From Pantanalinema rosaneae (lineage in GTDB: Bacteria; Cyanobacteriota; Cyanobacteriia; Leptolyngbyales; Leptolyngbyaceae), in NCBI RefSeq assembly GCF_050753385.1, contig NZ_JBLZFZ010000007.1, positions 62,001 through 126,000 of the forward strand: 64,000 bases of DNA, in the 5' to 3' direction. Made by a program: the position numbers and the translations under genes. Below, piece by piece: positions 1 through 8,916 of the stretch (position 1 is its first letter; every line of letters starts with the position of its first letter). The notes beneath the pieces were generated by a model. That model worked only from the letters and a program-made list of their open reading frames with translations, was not told the origin of the DNA and searched no databases.

Positions 1-831
1 GTGCATATAACCAGCGATCCGAGCGCCCCGTCGAATCAGTTGAATTGCATTCGGGTAGGTTGATACACAAACCAACACTCGTTCATGAATGCTACAAACC
101 GGAGCGCCAGCTTTTGTGCCATTCGATGCTTGTTCAAGCGCATCTTCTTCAATATTGTCAGCGACTTCTCGTAAAGCTAGTTCCCTCAAGGCAATCAGGT
201 TACGCCGCTGGAAGAAATTTTGCAGGGATTGGTCAACCTTTTCAGGAGCGTAAATTTTACCGTCTCTGAGGCGATCCTCTAGAGTCTCCGGTGTAACATC
301 AATAACCACAACCTGACCCGCTTCCTCCAACAGGCGATCGGGGATTCGCTCTCTGACTACAACCCCCGTAATTCGGGCAACTAGGTCATTTAAACTCTCT
401 AGATGCTGAATATTGACGGTTGAGTACACATCAATCCCCGAGGTCAGAATGACTTCTACATCCTGATACCGTTTTTCTCGCTGAGAACCAGGGATATTGG
501 TGTGAGCGAGTTCGTCAATCAGAACCAGTTGCGGTTGGCGAACCAGGATTGCGTCCGTGTCCATCTCAGACAAAATAACGCCAGAGCAGCTAATTTGCTG
601 TCGGGGAACTATTTCTAGCCCCTCAGCCCGTTGTGCAGTTTCCTGGCGATTGTGAGTTTCGAGTAGCCCAATCACCACGTCAATTCCTTCCTGCCGGAGC
701 CGATGCCCTTCCTCCAGCATTCGGTACGTTTTGCCGACACCGGGAGCCATGCCGATGAAGATTTTATGCTTGCCCCGATAGGCAGGACGAATGTAGGTGC
801 TGTCAGGTGACGGATTGGATGAGTAGTACAT
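1..831 (-). CDS. kdpD: KdpD-type potassium sensor protein, N-terminal part (cut by window edge)
   Basis: The reading frame starts at an ATG at 831, three bases after the kdpC stop, and stays open to base 1, so at least 277 residues are visible. Near residue 26 there is a P-loop, GMAPGVGKTYRML, followed by the KdpD hallmark IDELAHTN, and then the usphA-like (USP) region begins. In the family the N-terminal domain binds nucleotide and second messengers and senses potassium or turgor. Known cyanobacterial KdpD proteins often consist only of this N-terminal part and lack the kinase module; the window ends before this can be decided here. It is the last gene of the kdp operon. Identity is clear; its length and whether it has kinase activity are not. 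Confidence 0.9.
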   Translation of the reverse strand, partial: MYYSSNPSPDSTYIRPAYRGKHKIFIGMAPGVGKTYRMLEEGHRLRQEGIDVVIGLLETHNRQETAQRAEGLEIVPRQQISCSGVILSEMDTDAILVRQPQLVLIDELAHTNIPGSQREKRYQDVEVILTSGIDVYSTVNIQHLESLNDLVARITGVVVRERIPDRLLEEAGQVVVIDVTPETLEDRLRDGKIYAPEKVDQSLQNFFQRRNLIALRELALREVADNIEEDALEQASNGTKAGAPVCSIHERVLVCVSTYPNAIQLIRRGARIAGYMH

Positions 832-834
832 GGT

Positions 835-1437
835 TTAGCTACCGACTGCATCAAGAGCTAGATTGAGCTTCAGCACGTTCACCCCTGGTTCACCAAAAAT
901 GCCTAAGAAGCGACCATCCGTGTTTTGATTGATCAGGTCTTCGAGTTGATTAGGTTGCAGATTCCGTGCAGTTGCTACCCGCGTAATTTGCGCTCTAGCG
1001 GCTTCGGGCGTGATGTGAGGGTCAAGGCTGGAGCCAGAGGTATAAACTAGATCGGCAGTGGGCTGAATATCCGCCTGTTTCAATTGAGTTGTGGTTTCTT
1101 GAACTCGCTTAAGGAGTTCAGGATTAGATGGAGCCAGATTACTTGCGCCTGACACGCCCGTTTTGAGAATATTAGCTTCATCCTTGCTTGGATCAGCCGT
1201 GCTGTAGCTGGTGGTACTGGGGCGACTGTTGAAATAGCGATCGCTCGTAAAGGGCTGTCCAATCAACGCTGATCCGACAGGCTGACCTTGAGCATTGGTC
1301 AAGATGCTGCCATTTGCTTGGAAAGGAAAGGCGATCTGCCCGATGGCAACCATTACCAGTGGATAAATCAGAGCGGTGATGACCCAGAGTACCAGGGTCG
1401 ATCGAATGGCTCTACCTGCCTCGTGTGCAAAACTCAT
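835..1437 (-). CDS. kdpC: Potassium-transporting ATPase subunit C
   Basis: 200 residues, the usual KdpC length. One N-terminal membrane segment (about residues 14-36, LVLWVITALIYPLVMVAIGQ) is followed by the periplasmic domain with conserved signatures GSALIGQPF, YFNSRPS and, further on, GSSLDPHITPEAARAQ. In the KdpFABC complex KdpC helps KdpB bind ATP and holds the pump together at the plasma membrane. Its ATG overlaps the stop of the preceding kdpF-like gene by one base (TAATG), which implies translational coupling. kdpD follows after three bases. Confidence 0.97.
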   Translation of the reverse strand: MSFAHEAGRAIRSTLVLWVITALIYPLVMVAIGQIAFPFQANGSILTNAQGQPVGSALIGQPFTSDRYFNSRPSTTSYSTADPSKDEANILKTGVSGASNLAPSNPELLKRVQETTTQLKQADIQPTADLVYTSGSSLDPHITPEAARAQITRVATARNLQPNQLEDLINQNTDGRFLGIFGEPGVNVLKLNLALDAVGS

Positions 1438-1718
1438 TAGAAGTTCTCCGGTACGAACATGACAAAGAACAAATAGACTGACAGTGCCAGGATTCCCAAA
1501 CCCAAAAGCCCTAGTGCCCAGGCTTGAGTCCGAGAGAATTCATTGCCGCTGGCAGCATAAACAACAGGAGCAACGAGCAGGTTGAAACACAATGCCAGAA
1601 ATAAATACAATGGCAGTTTTTGTCTGCGCCATTCTGACCAGACTTCTGAAACAAACTTAAGGGATTGAGTGGTTGTTTCCAGCAAGGGGAGCGATGGTTT
1701 TAGAGGATTGAGTTTCAT
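1437..1718 (-). CDS. kdpF: KdpF-like small membrane subunit of the Kdp pump
   Basis: 93 residues with two hydrophobic segments: about 35-56 (LYLFLALCFNLLVAPVVYAA) and about 68-90 (ALGLLGLGILALSVYLFFVM). The last 30 residues look like the short KdpF peptide of enterobacteria, which stabilises the KdpABC complex. The cyanobacterial form is longer, with an additional N-terminal soluble stretch and a membrane helix. It lies between kdpB and kdpC, the expected position, and its stop overlaps the kdpC start. The assignment rests on position and hydropathy more than on sequence motifs. Confidence 0.8.
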   Translation of the reverse strand: MKLNPLKPSLPLLETTTQSLKFVSEVWSEWRRQKLPLYLFLALCFNLLVAPVVYAASGNEFSRTQAWALGLLGLGILALSVYLFFVMFVPENF

Positions 1719-1736
1719 AGAAGAATTTTTGAAGGG

Positions 1737-3893
1737 TTAGGAAAATGGCAGAATCAGATCGATCGCCTTAATCGCAATGAACGGCGCAATCATGCCACCC
1801 AGACCGTAAATCAAAATATTGCGTTGCAGCAGTTGATCGGCTGTGAGGGGACGGAACTGTACGCCTCGCAAAGCTAGCGGAATCAGGACAGGAATAATTA
1901 AGGCGTTATAAATCAGGGCAGAGACGATCGCAGACTGGGCACTTTTCAACCCCATGATGTTAAGCGCACCAATTCCCGCCGCCGCGAAGATAGTGGGAAT
2001 GATCGCAAAGTATTTAGCGATGTCATTGGCAACAGAAAAGGTGGTCAATGCACCACGGGTGATCAGGAGTTGTTTACCGATCGTTACCAGGTCAATCAAT
2101 TTAGTGGGGTCAGAGTCCAAATCCACCATATTGGCGGCTTCTTTGGCAGCTTGTGTACCGGAATTCATTGCCAGTCCCACATTAGCTTGAGCCAGAGCGG
2201 GTGCGTCATTCGTACCATCTCCGGTCATCGCAACCAGCTTGCCCTGAATCTGTTCGCTGCGAATCACCTCAATCTTGTCTTCGGGTGTGGCTTCCGCAAT
2301 GAAGTCATCGACTCCCGCTTCTTGAGCAATCACAGAGGCCGTAATGCGGTTATCTCCAGTCAGCATGATGGTTTTGACACCCATCCGTCGGAGTTGGTCA
2401 AACCGTTCTCGCAGTCCCGGTTTCACAATGTCCTTGAGGTAAATTACGCCATAGATTTCATTGCCCTGGCAGACAGCGAGGGGAGTTCCACCCAAGCGAG
2501 ATACTCGCTCGTAGGCTTCATCCAGCGTTGAGGGAACTTGACCACCACGAGAGCGGACAAATCCCTTAATCGCATCCACAGCCCCCTTACGGTACTCCTT
2601 ACTGTCAAGGTCAGTGCCGCTCATCCGGGTTCGAGCCGAAAACTCAATGCCCTCTGCGGGTTGTCCATCCAGATCGAATTTCGCCCCTAGCTTTTGGGCT
2701 AACTGGACGATCGATCGCCCTTCTGGAGTTTCATCAAACACACTGGCAGCTAAACAAACATTGGCAACATCTTGCACAGAATGACCATTGACGGGGATAA
2801 ATTCGTCGGCTAGACGGTTCCCTAACGTGATTGTGCCTGTTTTATCTAGAACCAGTGTATTTACGTCACCGCAGGCTTCTACGGCTCGTCCAGAGGTGGC
2901 GATGACGTTAAACTGAGCCACCCGATCCATTCCAGCAATGCCGATCGCACTCAACAACCCACCGATCGTGGTGGGAATCAGAGCAACCAGCAGGGAAATG
3001 AGAATCGCAATGCTAGTTCCAGCCCGTAAATCATTGCCTGTTGCGATTCCTGCCACACTGTCTAAAAAGTCCGCGATGTATCCTGAAATCGAGGGAGTTG
3101 TGGCGACGACAATCAGGAATACCTGGGTCAGCACTGCCAGTAAGACCGTCAGGGCAATTTCGTTCGGGGTTTTGGTGCGCTCGGCTCCTTCCACCAGGGA
3201 AATCATGCGGTCGATGAAGCCCTGCCCCGGATCAGAGGTAATCCGTACAACCAGTTCATCGGAAAGCAGACGAGTTCCCCCTGTCACCGAACTGGCAATG
3301 TCTGTACCCGGTTGTTTCAGCACTGGAGCCGATTCTCCAGTAATGGCTGATTCATCGACCGAGCCAATTCCCTGAATCACCTCACCATCCGCAGGAATCA
3401 CATCTCCTGCAATTACCTTCACCTGATCACCGCGACGCAACTCGGTTGAGTTGACATCCTGAATCGTGCCATCGGGAAGGAGTTTCCGCGCGATCGTGTC
3501 TGAACGGGTCGATTTCAGCGCATCTGCCTGTGCTTTTCCCCGTCCCTCAGCTACCGCTTCGGCAAAGTTGGCAAACAAAACGGTGAAAAACAGAATGAAG
3601 GTGATAATGCCATTCAGCAATCGCTGTTGCCCAACATCTGCCTGAACCGTCCCAAACAAATTGGGATTGATAGTGACAAGTAAGGTGATAATTGTGCCCA
3701 GCCATACCACAAACATGACAGGGTTTCGGACTGCCACTCGTGGGTTCAATTTGACGAACGATTCTCGAATTGCGCGTTGATACAACCCTTTGCGATCAGC
3801 TTTGGGCGTGTGTTTGCGATCGCCCCGACGACCGCTGGGAACCCGAATCGGGCGAGAGGATGTAGATGGAGAAGATCCGTTTCTTGTTTTCAT
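1737..3893 (-). CDS. kdpB: Potassium-transporting P-type ATPase subunit B
   Basis: 718 residues, close to the family norm of about 680-700 with a basic N-terminal extension rich in Arg/Lys/Ser. P-type ATPase motifs are all present: the actuator motif TGES (ITGESAPV), the phosphorylated aspartate in DKTGT (LVLDKTGTITLGN), MLTGDN, and the hinge TGDGTNDAPALAQANVG. Several membrane segments flank these. KdpB hydrolyses ATP to drive potassium uptake through KdpA at very low external K+. It sits 15 bases after kdpA and 18 bases before the kdpF-like gene, so the cluster is a compact operon. No truncation or missing catalytic residue is visible. Confidence 0.98.
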   Translation of the reverse strand: MKTRNGSSPSTSSRPIRVPSGRRGDRKHTPKADRKGLYQRAIRESFVKLNPRVAVRNPVMFVVWLGTIITLLVTINPNLFGTVQADVGQQRLLNGIITFILFFTVLFANFAEAVAEGRGKAQADALKSTRSDTIARKLLPDGTIQDVNSTELRRGDQVKVIAGDVIPADGEVIQGIGSVDESAITGESAPVLKQPGTDIASSVTGGTRLLSDELVVRITSDPGQGFIDRMISLVEGAERTKTPNEIALTVLLAVLTQVFLIVVATTPSISGYIADFLDSVAGIATGNDLRAGTSIAILISLLVALIPTTIGGLLSAIGIAGMDRVAQFNVIATSGRAVEACGDVNTLVLDKTGTITLGNRLADEFIPVNGHSVQDVANVCLAASVFDETPEGRSIVQLAQKLGAKFDLDGQPAEGIEFSARTRMSGTDLDSKEYRKGAVDAIKGFVRSRGGQVPSTLDEAYERVSRLGGTPLAVCQGNEIYGVIYLKDIVKPGLRERFDQLRRMGVKTIMLTGDNRITASVIAQEAGVDDFIAEATPEDKIEVIRSEQIQGKLVAMTGDGTNDAPALAQANVGLAMNSGTQAAKEAANMVDLDSDPTKLIDLVTIGKQLLITRGALTTFSVANDIAKYFAIIPTIFAAAGIGALNIMGLKSAQSAIVSALIYNALIIPVLIPLALRGVQFRPLTADQLLQRNILIYGLGGMIAPFIAIKAIDLILPFS

Positions 3894-3908
3894 AAACCCT
3901 CAAAACTC

Positions 3909-5603
3909 TTACCCAATTCCGTTGATGATTTGAAATGCCTCTGCAACCGGACCTAACGCCAGTGCCGGGAAAAAGGTCAGTGCGCCCAAAATCAAAATCA
4001 CGCCAGCCGTTACCCCGGTGAATAATCCTGTGTCAGTCCGTAGCGTTCCAGCCGTTGCAGGGACAGGTTGCTTGCGAGACATACTATCTGCCAGCAGCAG
4101 CAATGCCACGATGGGAATGTAGCGTCCTGCTAACAGGCTGAAGCTGGTACTCAAATTCCACCAAAGGGTTGCATCACCAAGTCCTTCAAAGCCAGAACCG
4201 TTGTTTGCTGCGGCAGATGCATACTCGTAAACAACTTGCGATAGTCCATGAAATCCGGGGTTGCTGATACCGGATACACCAGGAATAGCAAGAGCCAGTG
4301 CCGTGGGAATCAGGATGGCGATCGGGTGAACCAGCAGAATCAGGAAACTTGCCAATACGACTTCTCGTTGCTCAATCTTGCGTCCGAGAAATTCGGGGGT
4401 GCGCCCTACCATCAATCCTGTAACAAACACCGCCAGAATCAGGTAGGCAAACAGGTACGCCGTTCCCGTTCCCTGTCCACCAAAGACAATTTGCAGAAAC
4501 ATATTGGACAGGGTGACAAAGCCGCCATTCGGCATAAAGGAATCATGCAAGCTGTTTACCGCTCCACACATGCTTGCCGTGGTAAACACTGCAAATAAGG
4601 CAGACTGCGCCCAACCAAAGCGAACTTCCTTGCCTTCCAGGTTTGGAGCTTGACCACCCAACAACGCATTCACCGCAGGATTGCCTTGATACTCACCGAT
4701 CGCTGTAATGACAATAAATCCAATTAGAATTGCAAGCGGAATGCTGAACACCAACCACGTTTGCTTCAGATTATTGGCAAAAATGCCGTAAGTAATAATC
4801 AGCGACGTAGGGATGGAAAGAATGGCAACCAGTTCAATCAAATCGGTGAAACCATTGGGGTTTTCAAAGGGATGCGCCGAATTGATACCAAAGAAACCGC
4901 CACCGTTCTCGCCCAATTCTTTGATAATTTCAAAGTGAGCCACTGGACCGCGTGCGATCGCCTGACTGATTGCTGGATTTTCCAATGTCGGTACAATCGC
5001 TGGACCCGCCAGAGTTTCAGGCATTCCTGCCGCAATAAAAACGATCGCGCCTACCATACTGATTGGCAGCAGGACGCGGGTAATGGACTGAATCAAATCA
5101 ACATAAAAGTTTCCCAGGGGGCTGCCTGTTAACCCCCGGATAAAGGCGATCGCCACGGCAATGCCCGTCGCGGCTGAGCTAAACATCATGAAACCCAGAG
5201 CCGCAAACTGGCTGAAATAGCTGAAAGTTGTCTCGCCTGAATAGTGCTGTTGATTGGTATTGGTGACAAAAGAAATTGCCGTATGCAGAGCCAGATCCCA
5301 AGAGGGCGCACTCAATCCAGTAGGATTGAAGGGCAACATTCCCTGAAACATGAAGATCAGGTAGATGAACACCAGCATTGCCAGGTTACTATACAGCACT
5401 GCCCGCGCATATTGCCAGCCTGTCATCTCTTCTCGTGCGCGTACTCCACTTAACGAGAAAATAGTCCGCTCTAGAGGAATTGCAACCGGATCAAGAACGG
5501 TATGCTGTCCCATAAAGACCCGCGCCATATAGCGACCAAAGAATGGCGTAATTGCCACTACGATCAGCAGCGTTAACGCAATTTGAATCCATCCTTGCAA
5601 CAT
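3909..5603 (-). CDS. kdpA: Potassium-transporting ATPase subunit A (K+ channel-like subunit)
   Basis: 564 residues with about ten membrane segments, as expected for KdpA. Conserved filter-type loops are recognisable: FVTNTNQQHYSGE, ELGENGGGFFGINSAHPFEN, TTASMCGAVNSLHDSF and SAAANNGSGFEG. KdpA is related to the SKT/Trk potassium channels and forms the selectivity filter of the pump. It is the first gene of the operon; transcription must start in the 369-bp divergent region shared with the histidine kinase at 5973. No anomalies are seen. Confidence 0.98.
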   Translation of the reverse strand: MLQGWIQIALTLLIVVAITPFFGRYMARVFMGQHTVLDPVAIPLERTIFSLSGVRAREEMTGWQYARAVLYSNLAMLVFIYLIFMFQGMLPFNPTGLSAPSWDLALHTAISFVTNTNQQHYSGETTFSYFSQFAALGFMMFSSAATGIAVAIAFIRGLTGSPLGNFYVDLIQSITRVLLPISMVGAIVFIAAGMPETLAGPAIVPTLENPAISQAIARGPVAHFEIIKELGENGGGFFGINSAHPFENPNGFTDLIELVAILSIPTSLIITYGIFANNLKQTWLVFSIPLAILIGFIVITAIGEYQGNPAVNALLGGQAPNLEGKEVRFGWAQSALFAVFTTASMCGAVNSLHDSFMPNGGFVTLSNMFLQIVFGGQGTGTAYLFAYLILAVFVTGLMVGRTPEFLGRKIEQREVVLASFLILLVHPIAILIPTALALAIPGVSGISNPGFHGLSQVVYEYASAAANNGSGFEGLGDATLWWNLSTSFSLLAGRYIPIVALLLLADSMSRKQPVPATAGTLRTDTGLFTGVTAGVILILGALTFFPALALGPVAEAFQIINGIG

Positions 5604-5972
5604 GAGTTATTTAACTCCGACATCAGTGAAGAGACTATTGCTAATTGATGAACTATTAAGCCCCTCCTTATTGATTAGGAACTAACAAATCAATCTTTTA
5701 ACTGCCTCTATTCAATGATGGTGAAACTCTAATTTAGAAATTACAAGGTATAGGGCGGCGTTTACTACAATTTTTAGATCACTGGTATAGTTCGTAGAAG
5801 GGAGTGTTTAGAAAGCGTTTAGAAGTGTTTAGGTCAGGTCTATATCTGCAAATATAAATTTGAATCTGAACACAAACTGTTCCTCATTTTCAGGTGATTT
5901 CACTTGAAAATCGCTAGACTTTTGAGAATAGAACTGGCTCAACGACCATCTTTTCTGTTTTAGAGGAGCCAA
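5604..5972. promoter_or_regulatory. Divergent kdpA / histidine kinase intergenic region with phased GTTTAG repeats
   Basis: This 369-bp AT-rich region separates kdpA (leftward) from the kinase gene (rightward) and must hold both promoters. Three direct copies of GTTTAG begin at 5806, 5817 and 5827, that is 10-11 bp apart, so they lie on the same face of the helix. This spacing is typical for sites bound by response-regulator dimers, but which regulator binds is inference. No convincing -35/-10 pair could be chosen by eye. Confidence 0.45.
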
Positions 5973-7076
5973 ATGCTGCAATTCCAACGTGTCGTTCGTT
6001 CAAAAAATTGGCATTTAGGAACATTCTGGTTGGTAGTGGGACTTTTTGTAGTAGTTCTATTTCTGGAATACGCAACTCATCCTGATTATGTATTTGGCTA
6101 CCTCTACATTGGTCCGATTTTGTTGGCGAGTGCTCACCTGAGTCGTCAAACGACCTTTCAAGCCACACTGGTTGCCTGTATCCTCACCCTGATGAATGTT
6201 TGGTTGCCAGGAATTGAAACTGTGAAGGCTCCCACGATCGCCAGTCGATTTATTGCCACCCTAGCCCTGATCGTGACAGGAGTATTGAGCGATCGCAACC
6301 GCCTCTATCAGCAAACAGTCTTACAACAGCAAGCCAAACTGGAGGCACAGGAAAAGTTAGCTAGCATCCGGGAGGACTTTGCCTCAGCCTTAACCCATGA
6401 TTTGAAAACTCCCCTACTGGGAGCTATCGAAACACTCAAAGCATTCCAGCATGGTAGTTTTGGCTCGGTTGAGCCAGGTCAACAGAGAGTTTTGGCAACC
6501 ATGATGCGGAGTCATAAAACAACCTTACAAATGGTCGAAACCTTGTTGGATGTCTACCGAAATGATAATGAAGGGTTGCAGTTGAATCTTGCCCCAGTTG
6601 ATCTGGTTGAGGTTGCAGAGGAGGTTAAGGCAACCATGACAGAGTTGGCTGCTAGCCGCCGAGTTCATCTTTCTCTCCATTATGGAGCATCTGACTTTCG
6701 TCAATTCCTTTGGGTCAAGGGAGATGCTCTACAACTTCAGCGAGTTATGGCAAATCTACTCACGAATGCCATTAACCATTCTCCTCGTGGTGAACGGGTT
6801 GAGGTTGTCCTTGAAGCAGGGCACTCGTACCAGACAGTCAAGGTCAAGGATAGTGGGGCAGGCATTAAACTAGATGAGCTTCCCCATCTGTTTGAGCGGT
6901 TCTATCAAGGACAAAGTGATCGCCAAGCAAAGGGGTCAGGCTTGGGGCTTTACCTATCTCGCCAAATTATCGAAGCCCACGGCGGTACAATTTGGGCAGA
7001 GAATCGGCAACCCACTGGAGCAATCTTTGCCTTTCGGCTACCGACTTTTCCGTATCATCCCTCCCTTTCTGTTTAA
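5973..7076 (+). CDS. Membrane sensor histidine kinase
   Basis: 367 residues. Residues about 15-105 are hydrophobic and form about four membrane segments without a large external loop. A HisKA domain follows with the phospho-acceptor H-box SALTHDLKTPLLGA (about residue 138), then an HATPase_c domain with N-box NLLTNAINHSPRG, G1 DSGAGIKLDELPHLFERFYQG and G2 GSGLGLYLSRQIIEAHGG. It should autophosphorylate and pass the phosphate to the response regulator that starts one base after its stop. It is divergent to kdpA; because cyanobacterial KdpD often lacks a kinase domain, this pair is a reasonable but unproven candidate for controlling kdp. Confidence 0.93.
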   Translation: MLQFQRVVRSKNWHLGTFWLVVGLFVVVLFLEYATHPDYVFGYLYIGPILLASAHLSRQTTFQATLVACILTLMNVWLPGIETVKAPTIASRFIATLALIVTGVLSDRNRLYQQTVLQQQAKLEAQEKLASIREDFASALTHDLKTPLLGAIETLKAFQHGSFGSVEPGQQRVLATMMRSHKTTLQMVETLLDVYRNDNEGLQLNLAPVDLVEVAEEVKATMTELAASRRVHLSLHYGASDFRQFLWVKGDALQLQRVMANLLTNAINHSPRGERVEVVLEAGHSYQTVKVKDSGAGIKLDELPHLFERFYQGQSDRQAKGSGLGLYLSRQIIEAHGGTIWAENRQPTGAIFAFRLPTFPYHPSLSV

Positions 7077-7077
7077 G

Positions 7078-7773
7078 ATGGCATCTCCACCGCTCAAAAT
7101 TCTTCTAGTTGAGGATGATGAACTCTTCCGTCTTGGATTGCGGGTGCGGCTAGAGCGAGAACCGGGATTGGAAGTTGTCGCAGAAGCAGAGGATGGAGAA
7201 ACGGCGATCGAAATCGTTAAATCCCACTCGCTCAATATCATCGTTCTAGATATTGGTTTACCGGGGTTGGGTGGAATTGAAGCTTGTCGGCAGATCAGGC
7301 TGTTAGCTCCAAACCTTCCAGTTCTGGTGCTCACTTCTCACACGCAAAAAGCATTGATTAACCGCATCATCGAAGTCGGAGCACAAGGCTATTGCCTCAA
7401 AGGTGCACCATCACAGACGCTCATTCTTGCCATTCAATCAGTCGCCGCTGGCGCTTCTTGGTGGGATTCTGCGGCGACAACTGAGATTCGGGCTGCCTTT
7501 GAAAATAATGCCAGTGCTACACCAGCAAGTGATTCAGATAAATTGGCTCCTGTTCTGACTCGGCGAGAACAGGAAATCCTAGCTTTAATTGCGGAGGGCA
7601 AAACGAATCAAGAGATTGCTGAAGTGCTATACATCGCACCAGGAACAGTACGAGTTCATGTTCATGCCATTTTACAGAAGCTAGATGTGCGCGATCGCAC
7701 TCAGGCTGCTGTTCTTGCTATTCAGGAAAAGCTGATAGCTGAAGACCTACTATCTAAGGCGACCGATTTGTAA
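7078..7773 (+). CDS. NarL/FixJ-type response regulator with LuxR HTH
   Basis: 231 residues from the ATG at 7078, one base after the kinase stop. A longer frame reaching upstream to 6874 overlaps the kinase in another frame and is rejected as the start. The receiver domain (residues about 6-125) shows the acidic pair EDDE, the phospho-accepting Asp in IVLDIGLPGLGG, TSH and the Lys in CLKGA. The C-terminal LuxR/GerE helix-turn-helix starts at LTRREQEILALIAEGKTNQE. It should be the cognate regulator of the kinase and binds DNA as a dimer; the GTTTAG repeats at 5806-5832 are candidate sites. It is not a KdpE (OmpR-type) protein. Confidence 0.95.
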   Translation: MASPPLKILLVEDDELFRLGLRVRLEREPGLEVVAEAEDGETAIEIVKSHSLNIIVLDIGLPGLGGIEACRQIRLLAPNLPVLVLTSHTQKALINRIIEVGAQGYCLKGAPSQTLILAIQSVAAGASWWDSAATTEIRAAFENNASATPASDSDKLAPVLTRREQEILALIAEGKTNQEIAEVLYIAPGTVRVHVHAILQKLDVRDRTQAAVLAIQEKLIAEDLLSKATDL

Positions 7774-7812
7774 TGTCCTATATTGGGGCCTGCATAGTGT
7801 AAGGGGTTGACC

Positions 7813-8012
7813 AGTGCTGCCAAAATCGCCGGCTTGGAGAATGGTTCATTTCACTATGCCGATGTATCTGTCACCTGTGACGATCGCGATCTCACGGCTT
7901 GCAGTATATCGGCAGTGAAGCTGATATACAAACCACGGAGATTCATTTAGCCAGTTTGGAGTTACGATTTCCGTTGGCGTTGCTGTATGAAGATGTTGAG
8001 CTATTACCTTAA
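7813..8012 (+). pseudogene. Remnant of a Uma2-family endonuclease gene
   Basis: Two frames on the plus strand encode pieces typical of Uma2 (DUF820) proteins: HYADVSVTCDDRDLT near 7850-7905 and, after a frameshift near 7905, a piece with LASLELRFPLALLYEDVELL that ends at the TAA 8010-8012. The first piece matches the YYPDVVVTCDPSDLT region and the second the CPIELLYENVTF end of the intact Uma2 gene on the opposite strand next to it. Start and middle of the gene are missing. It is a decayed copy left by an older duplication or insertion. Confidence 0.6.
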
Positions 8013-8021
8013 TAGGCGGAT

Positions 8022-8594
8022 TCAGGTGTCTGTAAAAGTGACATTTTCATATAAGAGTTCGATCGGGCAACTAAAACCGATGCTTTCGAGTGTGATGATA
8101 TCTCCAGCCGTGTAGGGATAGTACAGCCATAACCTGCCCTCTCCCCGCCGATAGCATTCCACACCGATCTGCTCCGATTCAACCAGAACATATTCTTGCA
8201 AGGTCGGGCTGGAGCGGTAGTGAGCGAACTTTTCGCCGCGATCTTTGGCTTCTGTGCCGGGAGACAGCACTTCAATGATCAGCTTGGGATAGCGTAGTAG
8301 TTTCCGGGCAGTCAGGTCGCTCGGATCGCAAGTTACGACAACATCAGGGTAGTAGTAGGGACTATCGCTGCTGATTTCGACTTTGACATCAGCCACATTA
8401 ATGCGGCAGCCGTGAGCGCGAACCTGGGGATAAAGGGCACGGTAAAGGTTAAGGGCTATGTCATTGTGCGGAATCGTTCCGCCAGTCATGGCGGTGACAG
8501 TGCCGTGGCTATATTCATAGCGAAGTTCCTGGAGCGGTTCCCAGTCCAGATATTCAGCGATCGTCATGCTGGGTGGTTGGGGAGTGGCAATCAT
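8022..8594 (-). CDS. Uma2-family (DUF820) PD-(D/E)XK endonuclease-like protein
   Basis: 190 residues, the normal Uma2 length. The family pattern is clear: N-terminal MTIAEYLDWE, then the PD-(D/E)XK-like core with YYPDVVVTCDPSD and PKLIIEVLSPGTE (Asp and Glu-x-Leu positions) and KFAHYRSSPTLQEYVLVESE. Uma2 proteins are expanded in cyanobacterial genomes; they have a restriction-endonuclease fold but no agreed physiological role. The gene stands alone, tail to tail with the decayed Uma2 remnant to its left. Confidence 0.9.
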   Translation of the reverse strand: MIATPQPPSMTIAEYLDWEPLQELRYEYSHGTVTAMTGGTIPHNDIALNLYRALYPQVRAHGCRINVADVKVEISSDSPYYYPDVVVTCDPSDLTARKLLRYPKLIIEVLSPGTEAKDRGEKFAHYRSSPTLQEYVLVESEQIGVECYRRGEGRLWLYYPYTAGDIITLESIGFSCPIELLYENVTFTDT

Positions 8595-8776
8595 AGGCAG
8601 GGACTGCTCCGGATGTCAGGCTTACCCTTTATTGTGACGAAGCTTGGGCGATCGCGCTATGGGATACCCGTGTGCCTACCATTGGCTTCTGACCTTTACT
8701 CATGGTTTTCCTTGAAGACTGGGTTAATCGGCTGCTGTTAGAGTGCCTATCCTGGTTGACTGACAAAACTCCTTTG

Positions 8777-8860
8777 CCCTCATCCCCAACCCTTCTCCCC
8801 GTTGGAGAAGGAAGCCGATCCAGTTTTTTGGTTCCCTCTCCCACAGGAGAGGGCTAGGGT
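8777..8860. repeat. Cyanobacterial REP-like repeat (CCCTCATCCCC...GGAGAGGG type)
   Basis: In the 322-bp gap between Uma2 and the MscS gene, the stretch beginning CCCTCATCCCCAACCCTTC contains complementary arms (TTCTCC / GGAGAA, then CCCTCTCC / GGAGAGGG) that fold into two small hairpins. Sequences of this kind are scattered in many copies in filamentous cyanobacterial genomes. No gene is visible in the gap. Confidence 0.6.
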
Positions 8861-8916
8861 GTAGCTTGCTTCCCGCAGGGTGGGCGACCAGGCCAACCCC
8901 TCAAAAGATTTGTCAG

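Noticed and set aside
2070..3375. Plus-strand frames of 145-153 codons inside kdpB
   Set aside because: Opposite-strand shadows of a fully conserved kdpB gene.
6874..7077. N-terminal extension of the response regulator
   Set aside because: It overlaps the histidine kinase in another frame, has no receiver-domain character, and the ATG at 7078 is one base after the kinase stop.
5973..7773. Assignment of the kinase/regulator pair as KdpD/KdpE
   Set aside because: The regulator has a LuxR-type HTH, not the OmpR-type of KdpE, and a KdpD-type gene is present at 1-831.
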